Assembly (NCBI RefSeq): GCF_905220365.1
Contig: NC_061132.1
Coordinates: 1,240,001-1,304,000, forward strand
Direction of reading: 5' to 3'
DNA from: Vanessa cardui
Lineage: Eukaryota > Arthropoda > Insecta > Lepidoptera > Nymphalidae
DNA length: 64,000 nt
Under the pieces are notes generated by a model. That model did not search any database, was not told the origin of the DNA, and saw only the letters and a program-made list of their open reading frames with translations. Shown here one piece after another: positions 46,978-58,919 of this stretch; the stretch's first letter is position 1, and each line of letters starts with the position of its first letter. The translations under genes were made by a program, and so were the position numbers.

Positions 46978-47463
46978 AAAGTATAAAACAAAGTCGCTAA
47001 CCGATCCAATCCAAATATCAAGTCTATCCCTATGTATGATGCAATTTTTTTAATAGATAGAGTAGTTCGCCTGTAAATTCCCACTGCTGGGCTAAAGGCC
47101 TCCTCTCCCTTTGAGGAGAAGGTTTGGAACATATTCCACTACGCTGTTCCAATGCGGGTTGGTGGAATACACATGTGGCAGAATTTCTATGAAATTTGTC
47201 ACAAGCAGGTTTCCTCACGATTTTTTCCTTCACCGCTGAGCACGAGATGAATTATAAAGACAATTTAAGCACATGAATCAGCGGTGCTTGCCTGGATTTG
47301 AACCCGTAATCATCGGTTAAGATGCACACGTACTAACCACTGGGCCATAGCAAAGAAACACTGATAATTTTAGATATTTCTAATTTGATGTCGTAATTAA
47401 ACAAATTCTGTAGAATATTCAGTGTTAGTATTGCACCCGTGCAAAGCCAGGGCGGGTCGTTGC
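46978..47463 (+). repeat. Family C repeat split by a family A SINE
   Basis: Left part 46978-47069 (AAGTATAAAACAAAGTCGC to TAATAGATAGAGTAGTTCG). Right part 47349-47463 (AGCAAAGAAACACTGATAAT to CAAAGCCAGGGCGGGTCG). About 45 bases of C between them are missing. Confidence 0.8.
47070..47348 (-). mobile_element. Family A SINE nested in family C
   Basis: Antisense. Starts CCTGTAAATTCCCACTGCTG without its tail repeat and stops at CCACTGGGCCAT without the last head bases. Both junctions have lost sequence and no target duplication remains. Confidence 0.85.
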
Positions 47464-47549
47464 TAATAAATGATCCGTTTTATGATGCCTAACTGAAAAA
47501 ATACTACCTACACCAACAAACCTACTTAAATAATTAGTATACCAATAGT

Positions 47550-47680
47550 TACAACAAAGTCGCTTCCCGCGGTCTGAACGCTTGGATCTTTTTAACTAAG
47601 CAACGGATTTTAATGCAGTTTCCATAAATAAACGAAATTATTACAGAAGAAGGTATCATATGTATAACACATGAAAAGAC
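47550..47680 (+). repeat. Family C fragment, diverged
   Basis: ACAAAGTCGCTTCCCGCGG, AGCAACGGATTTTAATGCAG. Confidence 0.55.
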
Positions 47681-48544
47681 ATGAAACTGTGTGTAACTAA
47701 AAAAGGTGATAATTTCAACTATATAGTCGAAAAAAATCACTATATTTCTTTTCTTTTTATATTTGTCCTTGAATCTAAAACTACATGAGCAAATTTAGTC
47801 ATTATTAGTGCACCAACAATATCGCTAGTGTTCGAGTTATGAACACTTACAAATTGATTGCTTACATGGTTACATTTTTAGGCCACTAGATTTCCTGTCC
47901 CCAATAACAACAAAAGTAAAGTAACCAGACAATATACCACTGCAGTGCAAAAACTTCGTATCGTGAGAATTTTTGGTGATTACTCAACATACAAACTGTG
48001 TATATAACAGCATGATTACAACTAGACCGGAAAAATTATTGGCAAAACTTTTCCAAAGATTTACTGAACAATTAAGTTAAGGAAAGCGAATTAATCGTAC
48101 CATTTTATATTAACATATTCAAATCAGTTACAAAACCGTTATCGTTGTAATGCCGGAGATATCTGTGTCTTATAAATATTCATATGCTAATAATATATAA
48201 TTAATGTTTGCAAATACGATTCTTTTTTTACATTCTAATTTGATTATCGTAATAAATTACAATTTGTTTTGAAGTTTTTATTGTTTACTTTGCTAAATCC
48301 TGGATCCACCTATTGAGCCTTGGCACGGTAAGGTTTAAATAAAAAAACATGGACTTGTTAGTATTCTTGTAATAAATTGTATTATTAAACAATGTGAGAT
48401 GTCATTTTTCGGCATCACTTGGGGCGATGTGAAACGATTCGCTCGAGAACGGAATGCAATTGCCTATGCCCTTCGTGAAAGCTATAGATCCGAAGAGAAG
48501 AGATAAACGAGCTATGAGGTCATGTTATTTGTTTAAGTTTAGGT
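47681..48544. other. No gene or repeat recognised
   Basis: AT-rich. Confidence 0.4.
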
Positions 48545-48760
48545 AGGAGGAGAAGGTAAGGAAGTTGGTCATCATCGCCCATAGAAATTGGTGCTGTTAA
48601 TATTTTAAACATTCCATCATCAATGCGACACCAAACTATGGAACTGAGATGTTATTTCCTTGCACCTGTAGCACTAGCTTAATCTCAAACCGGAACACAA
48701 CAACGCTATATTGTTTAGCGAATAACTTTTAAATAAATGATACCTATACGGGCCTACACT
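48545..48760 (+). repeat. Family B repeat, old
   Basis: TTGGTCATCATCGCCCATAG, ATGGAACTGAGATGTTATTT and AATCTCAAACCGGAACACAA. Confidence 0.6.
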
Positions 48761-48789
48761 TACTAGGTCGTAACTAAAGTAAATCTTTG

Positions 48790-48965
48790 GTAAAGATCTC
48801 AGGTTCTAAGCGTAACAAACATCACATAGACTGTGTGCTTAATTTGTGTTCACATTCATCTTGTGTGCGATAGAGAACAACGAATTAACCTTCATGGGTC
48901 CGCTGAAATATGCACATGTGTATATTCCACCGACCGCAACATTACGGGTTGGTAGAATAAAGAAT
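48790..48965 (+). mobile_element. Family A SINE, old
   Basis: GTGCTTAATTTGTGTTCACA, ACATGTGTATATTCCACCGA and GGTTGGTAGAATAA. The head is lost and a stretch is missing. Confidence 0.55.
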
Positions 48966-49329
48966 TTATGGCGTAACGGAATGACACAACTCCAAACAGG
49001 ACAAGACAAGTTACTTTTCATTTCAGATTTAATTTATAGCATAGAATTAATGAATGAATGAATGGTGATTGTCAATCGTATTTTTTCATAAATAATGCAA
49101 TAACAAGTAGAGTAGGTACTATAGATATATGATGCGTTGTAATTTGTAAGCCGAGGCTGAAAGGGGCCTCGACTAAATGTTACGACATTATACCTACTAC
49201 GTACTCAGGTCAATGCTATTAATATTTTCAATAGACATTATCTTTATAACAATATATTTATTATCTGTCTTTTGCACCTTCTACTAAACCATTCTGATCA
49301 TATGTTGTCTCTTGTACCAATAAGTAAAA

Positions 49330-49385
49330 TTTAACACGACGATTGCGGGTTCACATCCAGTCAAACACTCTCAGTGTTTACCTGG
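49330..49385 (+). mobile_element. Family A SINE scrap
   Basis: ACGATTGCGGGTTCACATCCAG around a decayed box B. Confidence 0.35.
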
Positions 49386-49927
49386 ATTTCTTCTTCTTTC
49401 TCATCAGCTTAATTAGGGTTTGTAATTATTTTGTTACTCATGATAATGATGAGTATAGGTTTTACTACATTTGAAGCATCGTGGTCTTCAAGCCATCTCA
49501 GTAGGTGATTTTGTTCAGTAATAGGATATTACCTTCATTAATAAACTACCTACCCTACTAAATAGCCCGTGATTATACTAACACACTTTACGTACAGCCT
49601 TATTTATGTTAGGTTGCTTTGGATTCTCCCATGAGACCACACGGTATTAAAAGAAATAAGTGCATTTATATTAACGCACAAATACTTTCACTATATCTCG
49701 AATGCAATAGACCGGTCTTTGAAGTTTGCCGTCGTAGCTGTAATTAGGTCCGGGTGACATTATTTATCTTAATATATCTAATTGTTCTATGTATCTGTAT
49801 GTCACTGAATATATCCTAAAGAGCTAGACCTTAAGGATTTTATTATTGCTTTTGATTGGGTAGGCGATACCGGAAATTCTAATAAGTATATTTTATAGAC
49901 GACTTACTTGATTGACTTTTTTTATCT
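49386..49927. other. No gene or repeat recognised
   Basis: AT-rich. Confidence 0.4.
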
Positions 49928-50106
49928 ATATTCATATTATAAATGTGAAAGTAACTCTGTTTGTCTGTGTGTCGCTTTTTCACGACTAAACCGCTGAAAC
50001 AAATTTAATCAAATTTGGTATGAAGCAATCTTGAGCTGCGAGGAAAAACATAGGCTATTTTTTTTGCCTAACACACCAATACCCTAAGGCGCAAGCTACT
50101 AGTAAT
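49928..50106 (+). repeat. Family D repeat, full length
   Basis: AAATGTGAAAGTAACTCTGT, CACGACTAAACCGCTGAAAC, AATTTGGTATGAAGCAA, TTGCCTAACACACCAATACC, ending GGCGCAAGCTACTAGT. Confidence 0.8.
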
Positions 50107-50403
50107 CTGTAACACAAAAGTGTAAGTAATACTTTCGTCTTAAGAAATCATAATGAAATTTCCCACTTCCTTATCAAAGTTTATCTTTGTATTGCATTGA
50201 TGTTTCAACAACACACGTTATCACAAATATTTCACTGATACAGTGAAAACGTAATACAATTCAATAATTCACCAAAACAAAATTGTAAAGGACAAATTCA
50301 GACGATTGTTTATGAAAGCAGACTTTAATGTTTTTTCATTGAAACTTCAATGTTTTTATCCTCTGTCTCTGAACTTTTCTAATATCTTCGTATACGTGTT
50401 TCA

Positions 50404-50700
50404 TTTTTTTTATGCTATTGGTTGGCGGAAGGTCAACAAACATCAACTGATGGTAAATGGTCACCAACGCCCATAGACAATCGCGCTGTAAAAACCATCG
50501 CCTTTAATCGCCAATGCGCCAAACCAACCTTGGGAACTAAGATGTTATGTCCGTGGTGCCTGTAGTGTGTGTGTGTGTAGTGTGGCTTTGTCACACCACA
50601 AACCGAAACACAACAATACCAAGTACTGTTGTTTGGCGGTAGAATATCTGATAAGTGGGTGGTACCCACCCAAACAGACTTGCACAAAGTCCTACCACCA
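50404..50700 (+). repeat. Family B repeat with an internal GT microsatellite
   Basis: Start and end are normal. At 50565-50578 a (GT)7 run replaces part of the CCTGTAGTTACACTGGCTC block. Confidence 0.75.
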
Positions 50701-53017
50701 TCTAAAAGTGTTCAAGCCGCTTATGGCTTGAACATCAGGCATAGAAAAGACACATAGAAGAAAAGACACAGTTCCACAATTAAAGGTCAATTTTTAATGA
50801 ATATAATCGAATAAAAGCGAGTTTTGTTTGAGTTTGAGTTATTTCACTTTAATCATGTGACGGCATTGGTTCTGTATATTTTCTCAAACAAGAGTGAGAA
50901 AAGATAGTGCACATTACGCAGGCAACGAGATTATACGAGAAACTAGAAAAAAATTCACATGCATTGTACGCATATCAAATGTTCTCGCCAAAATCAAGTA
51001 TATTTTAAACACAAAAACGTAATTAATCATGATATCAGGTTCATCTGAACGCTGTTTGAATTATAATGATTAACAAAACATTTTAAAACGAGTCCTTGAA
51101 CCGTCTGATTTACAGATTAAATATAAATGTACGTGACATTCCATTTGCAGCACAGATAATAATATAACATGCATTCAATTCTTTTTATCCGTAATAGTCG
51201 ACCTTACAATTTATTTATCTGTATTCTTTGAAGAAATAATGTAAATAGTTTATCCTAGATATAAAAAGATTTTTTTGTTAGTTTGAATTTAATTTAAAAA
51301 AAAGGTTGAACCTTTTATTTTTAACCTTTAATTAACAAAGGCGTAAAATCAAACGCACACAAAGGCAATACAAATTGAATTGAAGTTTATAATTTAACCG
51401 ATCGAAGCAATGTTCGTTAGGGAGTTCAGAAAAAAATATTATCCGCCTGATTAGTCTTACACTTGCGGTTCTATACAGTAAAAAAAAAAAAAACTTTGTT
51501 ATAAATTATCATTTATTTAATCTCATTCTAAAAATAAACAATATTAGCTACTAAATATGAATGATTAAATTTGTTTTTTCTGTAACAACACAATCATAAA
51601 TTGCTATAGTGAATGACAGTAATTTTAAATTTAGAACGAATTGCAAATTATGTCTTCGATTAACCAAATTGACCTCATAGATGTTACTATAATGTAACAA
51701 AATTGAACAGTCGCTTCGTAATCATATTTATCTTAATGTTTGAATTAAGAACGGATTATTCAAAACACTTTTTAAATGTATTATACATTACGTAAAGTTA
51801 TATATAAAATATTTATGGTTCTGGAAGAATAGAATCACGTAAGCATGTAATCTGCATAGACATACGGATTGGTTGAATTACCGAAGGATTTTTATTGGCA
51901 AAACTTAATCTTCTATAAAAAGTATTTAATGTATTTTACTATAAAAGTGTTGCCTGCTACTGGCCACTAATATTTTTTTAAACTCTTAAAATATTTATTC
52001 ATTCGGGGGAATCAATTCATATTGAACCAAGCGCTTTATTATCATACCCTAACCTCTTATAGAAGCTACCCCAAATAATATAAGAGTTCTAATGAGTCGA
52101 TTCTTATTTATAACAAGATATGTAATGAGATAACTCTGCTAGTTGTTAGCAAAATGTTTAAAAAGCAGGCAATAGGCCCTCATGACACTTGCTTAAAATT
52201 TATAGAGTAATTAATCCCAGGATAAGCTTCTGCTATCAGGAGGTTTTGTTAATTATTGTATATTTAAGTTTGTGTATAATTTAACGTAATCAAATAGTAA
52301 TTTCGTTAGTAATCCAGTTCAAGTAGTATTCGGCAGTCGGGCGCAAGGCCGTGGCCTTAATGCACTGCACTCTCACTTCTGATTCGAAACAAATATACAA
52401 CCTGAGGTTTTTACACTTTTGATCGTATCACGAGAACAAAGAAAACATTTTTTAAAGGACCGATATGTATATTCTTTCGTTATTCTTTTGTTTTGAACAG
52501 CGGTGATAAATGAACTAGGATTCGAAAAATTAAATTAAATCAGATATGAATATATACGAGATTAATTGTTATTTGTAATTATAAATAGTCTATTATATGT
52601 GTACATTTTGGTGTAGTATACAAAGGGTATTAACTAAGATTTAGCGTTTTTGTTCCTGAATATTTTTAAATTTGTTTAATATGTACGTAAAATTTTTAAT
52701 TCAGTTTTTTTTTCATTATTTCTTTAATCGTGTTATTTATATAAAATTTTAATCATACATTGTTGCGTGTATACGTTAATCAAGTAAGTGTGGTTACGAT
52801 TTGCTGCTTTTTTAAGGACAGAAAAATTTCAAAACGTCGGTTATGTAAGTTCGCCGACTGTCCGTTGTGATTCATCCGCAGGTATTTTATATTCAGCTCT
52901 TGTAAGTGTAGCGAGTCGGCCGTTTCAATGACTCGAATGATTTCATACTAAACCTCCTTGAGGCTTTTCCCTGTATATTTGTTGCAAAAACTTGCCAATG
53001 CATATTTATTCTTTATT
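50701..53017. other. Long stretch without gene or repeat
   Basis: About 2.3 kb, AT-rich. CpG-richer short patches at 52330-52380 and 52830-52930 are unassigned. Confidence 0.45.
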
Positions 53018-53275
53018 ATATAGTATAAAACAAAGTTGTTTACTATGTTCCTACATCCGTATGTATGCTTAAATCTTTAAAACTATGCAACGGATTTTGA
53101 TGTGGCTTTTTCTAATAGATAGATTGATTTGAGAGGAAGGTTTTTGTATTTAATACATAGACAATATATTAACACACACTGATAATTTTAGACGTTTCTA
53201 ATGTGATGTCGTTAATAAACAATTTCTGTAGTATATTTAGTATCAGTACTGCACCCGTGCGAAGCCGTTGGCGGT
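53018..53275 (+). repeat. Family C repeat, first unit of a direct dimer
   Basis: TATAGTATAAAACAAAGTTG at the start and TGCACCCGTGCGAAGCCG at the end. Confidence 0.85.
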
Positions 53276-53530
53276 AGTATAGTATAAAACAAAGTCGCTT
53301 ACCGCTGCCTGTCCCTATGTTTGCTTATATCTTTAAAATTACGCAACTGATTTTGATGCGGTTTTTTTTTAAATAGATAGAGTGATTCATGAGGAAGGTT
53401 TTTGTGTATAATACGTGAATGACATAGTAAAAAAAACTGATAATTTTAGTTGTTTCTAATATGATGTCGTAAATTAACACATTCTGTAGAATTAGCCGTA
53501 TTGCACCCGTGTGAAACCGGGTCGCTAGTT
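53276..53530 (+). repeat. Family C repeat, second unit of a direct dimer
   Basis: Begins ATAGTATAAAACAAAGTCGC directly after the previous unit's GCGGTAGT end, and finishes ACCGGGTCGCTAGTTT. The two units differ by many substitutions, so they are not a recent duplication of each other. Confidence 0.85.
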
Positions 53531-54502
53531 TATTATATATGAAACCATATTCAAGCTAGGAACCCGACCCGAAATGAGAATCTTAATACTTTTTTTTGTT
53601 TGTAAAAAATCCCGGAACTAGACCACGGCGTCATATACAAGGTCCAATCATTTGTCTTAGTTTGTGATTCAACCTTTTTAGACATGTTTTTTTTTTTAAT
53701 TTAATTCCTTTTGTACACTTTCATCGACAAATATTGGACGAATGATATCGATCCGTGCTCCAGCCATTAGTACACTCATTAAAAGGTGATTTTCAATGAC
53801 ATGTCAGTGTGACAAGCTAATGGTCCAACGTTGGTAACAAATTGGCTTGTCCCATCACATCGGACCACAGCGATCTCTGCCATATTTTCTAGAAATTTCT
53901 TTATACGTATTACGTTTTATTTCATTTTCTTTATCGTAGATTATTTCACGGATCGTTTATCCGATTCAATTGAAATTTCGTTCATATCTGGTGTCAAGAA
54001 TGTCAATTCGATGTGTGATATCTTAAATCGACGTTTAAAAGGAGAATAATTCTAAAAAGACTTAAATGTGCACTTCTTCCTTTACTTATAGGGCATACTT
54101 GTCCTGTTGAATAATAATATAGAATACTTAGACAAGGTTCTCCAACAAAATCCCTTGTATATCGAAATAGAACTAATGTACACGATTAAATATACAATAT
54201 TATAAATGTTCATACAGTATACATAAATATAATTATCATACTTAAAACATGTATATTTATTGATGGATAAAAAAGGGTAACTACTCAGATCCTTCTCAGT
54301 AAAATCTAAATTCAATACGGGTAGTAACTTTATATTGAAAATATAAACTATAAACAAATGCAGTCGAATTAAGTACCTCCTCATTTTTTGGAGTCGGTTA
54401 AAAATGACATAAGTCCTTGTCTACAAATAATGTTTATTTTGATTTGTATTAACAAACAACAATGCCTTATGTTCTGAGGACAGAGATGATTTAATCTAAA
54501 GT
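53531..54502. other. No gene supported
   Basis: AT-rich. Open frames at 53831-54049 and 54082-54384 look random. Confidence 0.4.
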
Positions 54503-54996
54503 AATATTATAAATGCGAAAGTAACTGTCTCCTGTCAGTCTGTCGCTCTTTCAGTAAAAAACCACTAAACCTGTATTTGTCTTGGTGGTAGGGCTTTGTT
54601 CAAGCCCGTCTGGGTAGGTACCATCCACTCATCAGTTATTCTACCGCCAAATAACAGTACTCAGTATTGTTGTGTTCCGGTTTGAAGGGTGAGTGAGCCA
54701 GTGTAACTACAGGCACAAGGGGCATAGCATCTTAGTCCCCAAGGTTGGTGGCGCATTGACGATGTAAGGAATAGTTAATATTTCTTACAGCGTCATTGTC
54801 TATGGGTGATAGTGACCACTTACCATCAGATGGCCTATATGCTCGTCCGCCAACCTATACCATAAATAAAAAAAAACCTAATTTCATGTAATTTTGTATG
54901 AAGCGAACTAGAACAAGAATATAGGCTATCTTTTTTTGCCAAAAACCTCACAACCAACCTCCTAACGCCAGCACAGCCGCGGGCGACGACTAGTTT
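54503..54996 (+). repeat. Family D repeat split by family B
   Basis: Left part 54503-54579 (AATGCGAAAGTAACTGTCTC, AACCACTAAACCTG). Right part 54877-54996 (CTAATTTCATGTAATTTTG, AGAATATAGGCTATC, ending CGCGGGCGACGACTAGT). Confidence 0.85.
54580..54876 (-). repeat. Family B repeat nested in family D
   Basis: Full-length antisense copy from CTTGGTGGTAGGGCTTTG to CGCCAACCTATACCATAAAT plus a poly-A. The host D sequence is taken up on either side. CCTGTATTT and CCTAATTT at the borders may be a decayed target duplication. Confidence 0.85.
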
Positions 54997-55272
54997 GATA
55001 TAGATCAAGTAACCAATAGGTCGTAAGTCCTCAATAAATTAACCTTGAAAATATGAATACAAATTAAAGTCAATCACGCGCTTTCCTTACGGTGGAATCA
55101 ACTTTCTCAACCGGTTATTATGCTGTTTCTTTTACAAATATATATTAAAGACAAATTTTTAATAATGATAAATTATATCCTTTTTTTAGAACGCAAGTAA
55201 GTTCGTGTAAAATAAATAATAAACAATAAGTGCATAATGATAACTATAATTTAATGATTGATGCCGTCATAA

Positions 55273-55582
55273 AGAGCTAAGATGGCGCAGTGGTTAACAC
55301 GCGTGCATTTTAACCGATGATTGCCAGTTCAAACCCAGGCAAGCACCATTATATATATGTGCTTAATTTGTGTTTATAATTCATCTAGTGCTCGGCGGCG
55401 AAGGAAAATATTGTAAGGAAACCTGCATATGTCTAATTTCATCGAAATTCTGCCACGTGTGCATTCCACCAACCCGCATTGGTACAATGTGGTGGAGTAT
55501 GTTCCAAACCCTCTCCCTAATGGGAGAGGAGACCTTATTCCAGAAGTGGGAAATTTACAGGCTGTTTGCACTTTACTTTACT
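55273..55582 (+). mobile_element. Family A SINE, (ACTTT)n-tail subgroup
   Basis: Head AGAGCTAAGATGGCGCAGTG, box B AGTTCAAACCCAGG, tail GCACTTTACTTTACT. Immediately followed by a truncated family C copy. Confidence 0.85.
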
Positions 55583-55587
55583 ATAAT

Positions 55588-55762
55588 GCCAATGCGTTTT
55601 TTTTAATGATAGAGTGATTCGAGAGGAAGCTTTTTGGAAATACATGGACAATATAGAAATGAAACACTGATAATTTTAAAAGTTTCTTCGTCGTAAATAA
55701 AAAAAATTGTAGTATATTTAGTATCAGTATTGCATCCGAAGGCGGGGTAGGTCGCTTGTTAG
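55588..55762 (+). repeat. Family C repeat, 5'-truncated
   Basis: Starts at AATGCGTTTTTTTTAATGAT and keeps GAGTGATTCGAGAGGAAG, AACACTGATAATTTT and a decayed GAAGGCGGGGTAGGTCGC end. Confidence 0.75.
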
Positions 55763-57184
55763 CAATACCTACCAATTAGATGTTAATCATGAGATCTGTT
55801 ATAAGATCCTTTTGTATAGCTATACACACAACCTGAATCACTATTGAGTCATCGTCAATAATAGACTGTTTATATATTTTATATCTATCAGTTACGTCAC
55901 CACTTTATTTTCCAAATGTTGCCAACTTTAGACGTCATTTACCGAATACAGATTATATTCAAATTAATACAATCGAAACCACAAACTTAATTATATTGCC
56001 TTATGGCTCTTTGGACGTAGTCGACTAAACTTTACCATTCACGTCAATCTTTCCAAATTCTAAATTGTTTTTTTTAATTATTCTTGTTATGTCTTGACTA
56101 AGCCGTGACTGCAAGGCCATGGAGGTTGGATGTAAAAATATTGATACTGCGCTTAGCCCAAGCGTTCAATACAGATAAGTAATTATTAAGGGTTAATAAG
56201 TTACTGCATTATATATATAGTGGCTAGCTTTACGGAATACAAAAAATTCTAGAGTGTAAGTTCGAATTTATAATAAAGAGGAAAATGATTAAATTCGTTT
56301 CTACTGAAGTTTAAAAGAGAAACCTACATGTGTATAAAATTATATGATATATATTCTGCTTGCACACACATTTCTATAATATAATGCCACCTGCACAGTA
56401 GATAGGTTTAATTATGAAGGCAGTATAATATAAATATTACAAGTACTTTGTAATTAAATTAACATTAAGTGGAACATACCGACATAGTTTAACCTATTAA
56501 GGCTACTCATGCATAATATCCATTTTAATTTATAAAATGCTTGTTAAGCGATCGATTGAGCAATTTGTTGACCGCTTGTGGAATAATATAACAAGTCACC
56601 TTATATATTAATAGCGTAAACCATTTTTTTTTTTTCGAGTGATTATGGGGCGATAGCTGCACATAGAAAATAGGTTTCATTTTGAAGAGATGTGTAGAAA
56701 AAAAAAAGAGGATTCTTGATGGCAATTGACTAAATTGTTATTTAATAAAGATTTAATATTAGAGAACGGGAAAAAGTTACTGGTCGGTTGGAGAGTTGTA
56801 TTAGGACTGTATAAAAAAATTAAAAACGTATACAAAATTAAATGTAATCGACAAACTCATTTTGAACAAATTTAATTTTAAATGTTATGTAAAAAAAAAA
56901 AATCTTTATTTTTTTCTAAGCTGTTCTAACATCTTCAAGATTCAAGTTTTTGACCTTTGCAGAATCCAAATAAGAAACCTTGCTATAGAAATATAATGAC
57001 CGAAATTCGAATCGAGGCCATCAGGCCGCTGGCAATCACATGAATCAAGTTCTACAGCTTGGGGCACAATGCATCTTTAGAGTACAGACTCGGATGTATA
57101 TGTTTATTTATGTTCACCTAGTACATTTCATTCGATTTCGCTTAATATATATTTATTTATTGAGCAAAATTATAATGATTCTAT
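55763..57184. other. No gene or repeat recognised
   Basis: AT-rich. Confidence 0.4.
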
Positions 57185-57330
57185 TTATGATATAGGTATG
57201 GCAAGCCAATGGGTTACCCACCTCTTATAGACATTGCGGAGAGGCCAATGGTCTACCTAAAGGTCACTACCGCCTATAAATTGGCGATGTAAGAATGATT
57301 AACCATTTCTTACGACATTTTTTCCCTTAT
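57185..57330 (+). repeat. Family B repeat, very old
   Basis: TTATGATATAGGTATGGC, AAAGGTCACTACCGCCTAT, GGCGATGTAAGAATGATTAA. Confidence 0.4.
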
Positions 57331-58579
57331 TATGTTCGAATTTTCAATATTAGGCATAGGAATTCAATAAAGACCTGAAGTTAGAAGCTTATCAAACAAC
57401 CTTCAATAATCAATGGGTCTATACGAATTACTTCTTAAAACAATTATCGGCCTTAAAAGGATTCGGTAAATTGTAACCGCAATTGCTTTTAACTATTAAT
57501 TTATTTCTGGATTCCGTCCAACTATAGTCCGCTATTTAATGACGTCACAGATATAGCATTCGTTTATTCAAAGCGCTTTTATTGATCGATTTTATTTGAC
57601 ATTTCAATTTTATCGTATCTTATCTGTGTCCGGTTGTTTTCCGTTTTACGTGCTAATTGTCTATCAAAGCTCAATATTATACAAATTAAGTTTTTATAAG
57701 ACTGTACCAATTCTGTATTTAATCTAGTAAAGTAAAACCAAATTGTACCTCGGAATTCTCTTTAGTGATTTAAAGATATATTTTTGTATTTTTACGACTT
57801 TTGGGGACAACCATAGACAAACCGAACTTAATTTAAAAAAAAATTAAACTTACATTTTATTTATTCGTAATAATACATACATACAAACGATACATGTACG
57901 TACAGACAGAAATTGGTGTTGTCGATTTTAATATTATTTATTAAATTACTTCATTGCCTCTAATTCCTGAAGTTTTTGCTCAGCACACGAACAAGTCGGT
58001 CAACGACACAACATGTTGGAACCGGTTGGTCGGACGAGACGAATCTTCGTAACATATTCTTGAATTAAAGCCATGACTTTGGACGTTGGTGCTTTAGTTG
58101 GTAGTGGTGATTTTTAACGGTTTTTATTACGTCATAACTAACTGAGAATTCGTATCAAATAACCAGTTTAAGGAGAACTATTTAAAATAAAAAATAATTA
58201 ACAAAAAACAATCTTATATACAAAATATTGTGTGTATCAAATTGGGGATTGTAAAGTTCCTCTGTTTAAAGCCAATCCTAAGGATCAAGTCATACCATAA
58301 GGATACATCGTCATCAAAATCAAACGTCAAATTCAAATCCATAGAATCACGGCAAGTTCTGATTCAGCTTACAAGATTTGACATAAAAAAAGAAAAATTA
58401 TGAACTAAAAATATTCGAAATTCAAATAAAACCAGTGAGTCTCCTATGTTGACATTTGACGTACCAATAAAAACAACGGCTATTAAAACTTAAGTAAATT
58501 CTTATGTTTGGGTTGTCATTTCATTTCTAGTCACATATAGATAAGGGCCTGATGTTATCTTAAGTAACTATGATGGTAC
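57331..58579. other. No gene or repeat recognised
   Basis: AT-rich. Confidence 0.4.
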
Positions 58580-58850
58580 ACATCAGTCTGTATCGCGAAT
58601 TCGAAACCTAGCAAGGACTTTTCTAAGGAAAAGCCTTGTGAGAAATCTGTGCATTGTAAATTATATAGAAGTAAAATAACAGCTTGTGAATGTCCCACAG
58701 CTGGGCTAAATTTCTCTCTTAAAAGTCGTTTGAACGTGATTCCACCACATTGCATTAACAGTAGAAGATCGTCTATTGTCTCATGAAATTTTCGCGTATT
58801 TGAACCTGTTGCTTCCGGCATAAACAAGTTTTGTCCACTCAGCCATAATG
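58580..58850. mobile_element. Two old family A pieces in inverted order
   Basis: Sense-like remains at 58580-58672 (AATTCGAAACCTAGCAAGGA, CCTTGTGAGAAATCTGTGCA) are followed by antisense remains at 58676-58850 (CAGCTTGTGAATGTCCCACA, GATTCCACCACATTGCA, TTTGAACCTGTTGCTTCCGG). Confidence 0.45.
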
Positions 58851-58877
58851 TAAAAATCATCATTATCATTCAATTAC

Positions 58878-58919
58878 ACATATTTGAATCAATGTGTACT
58901 CACATTGATTCAAATATGT
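58878..58919. repeat. Perfect 19-bp hairpin, 4-nt loop
   Basis: ACATATTTGAATCAATGTG (58878-58896), loop TACT, then the exact inverted complement at 58901-58919. Confidence 0.9.
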
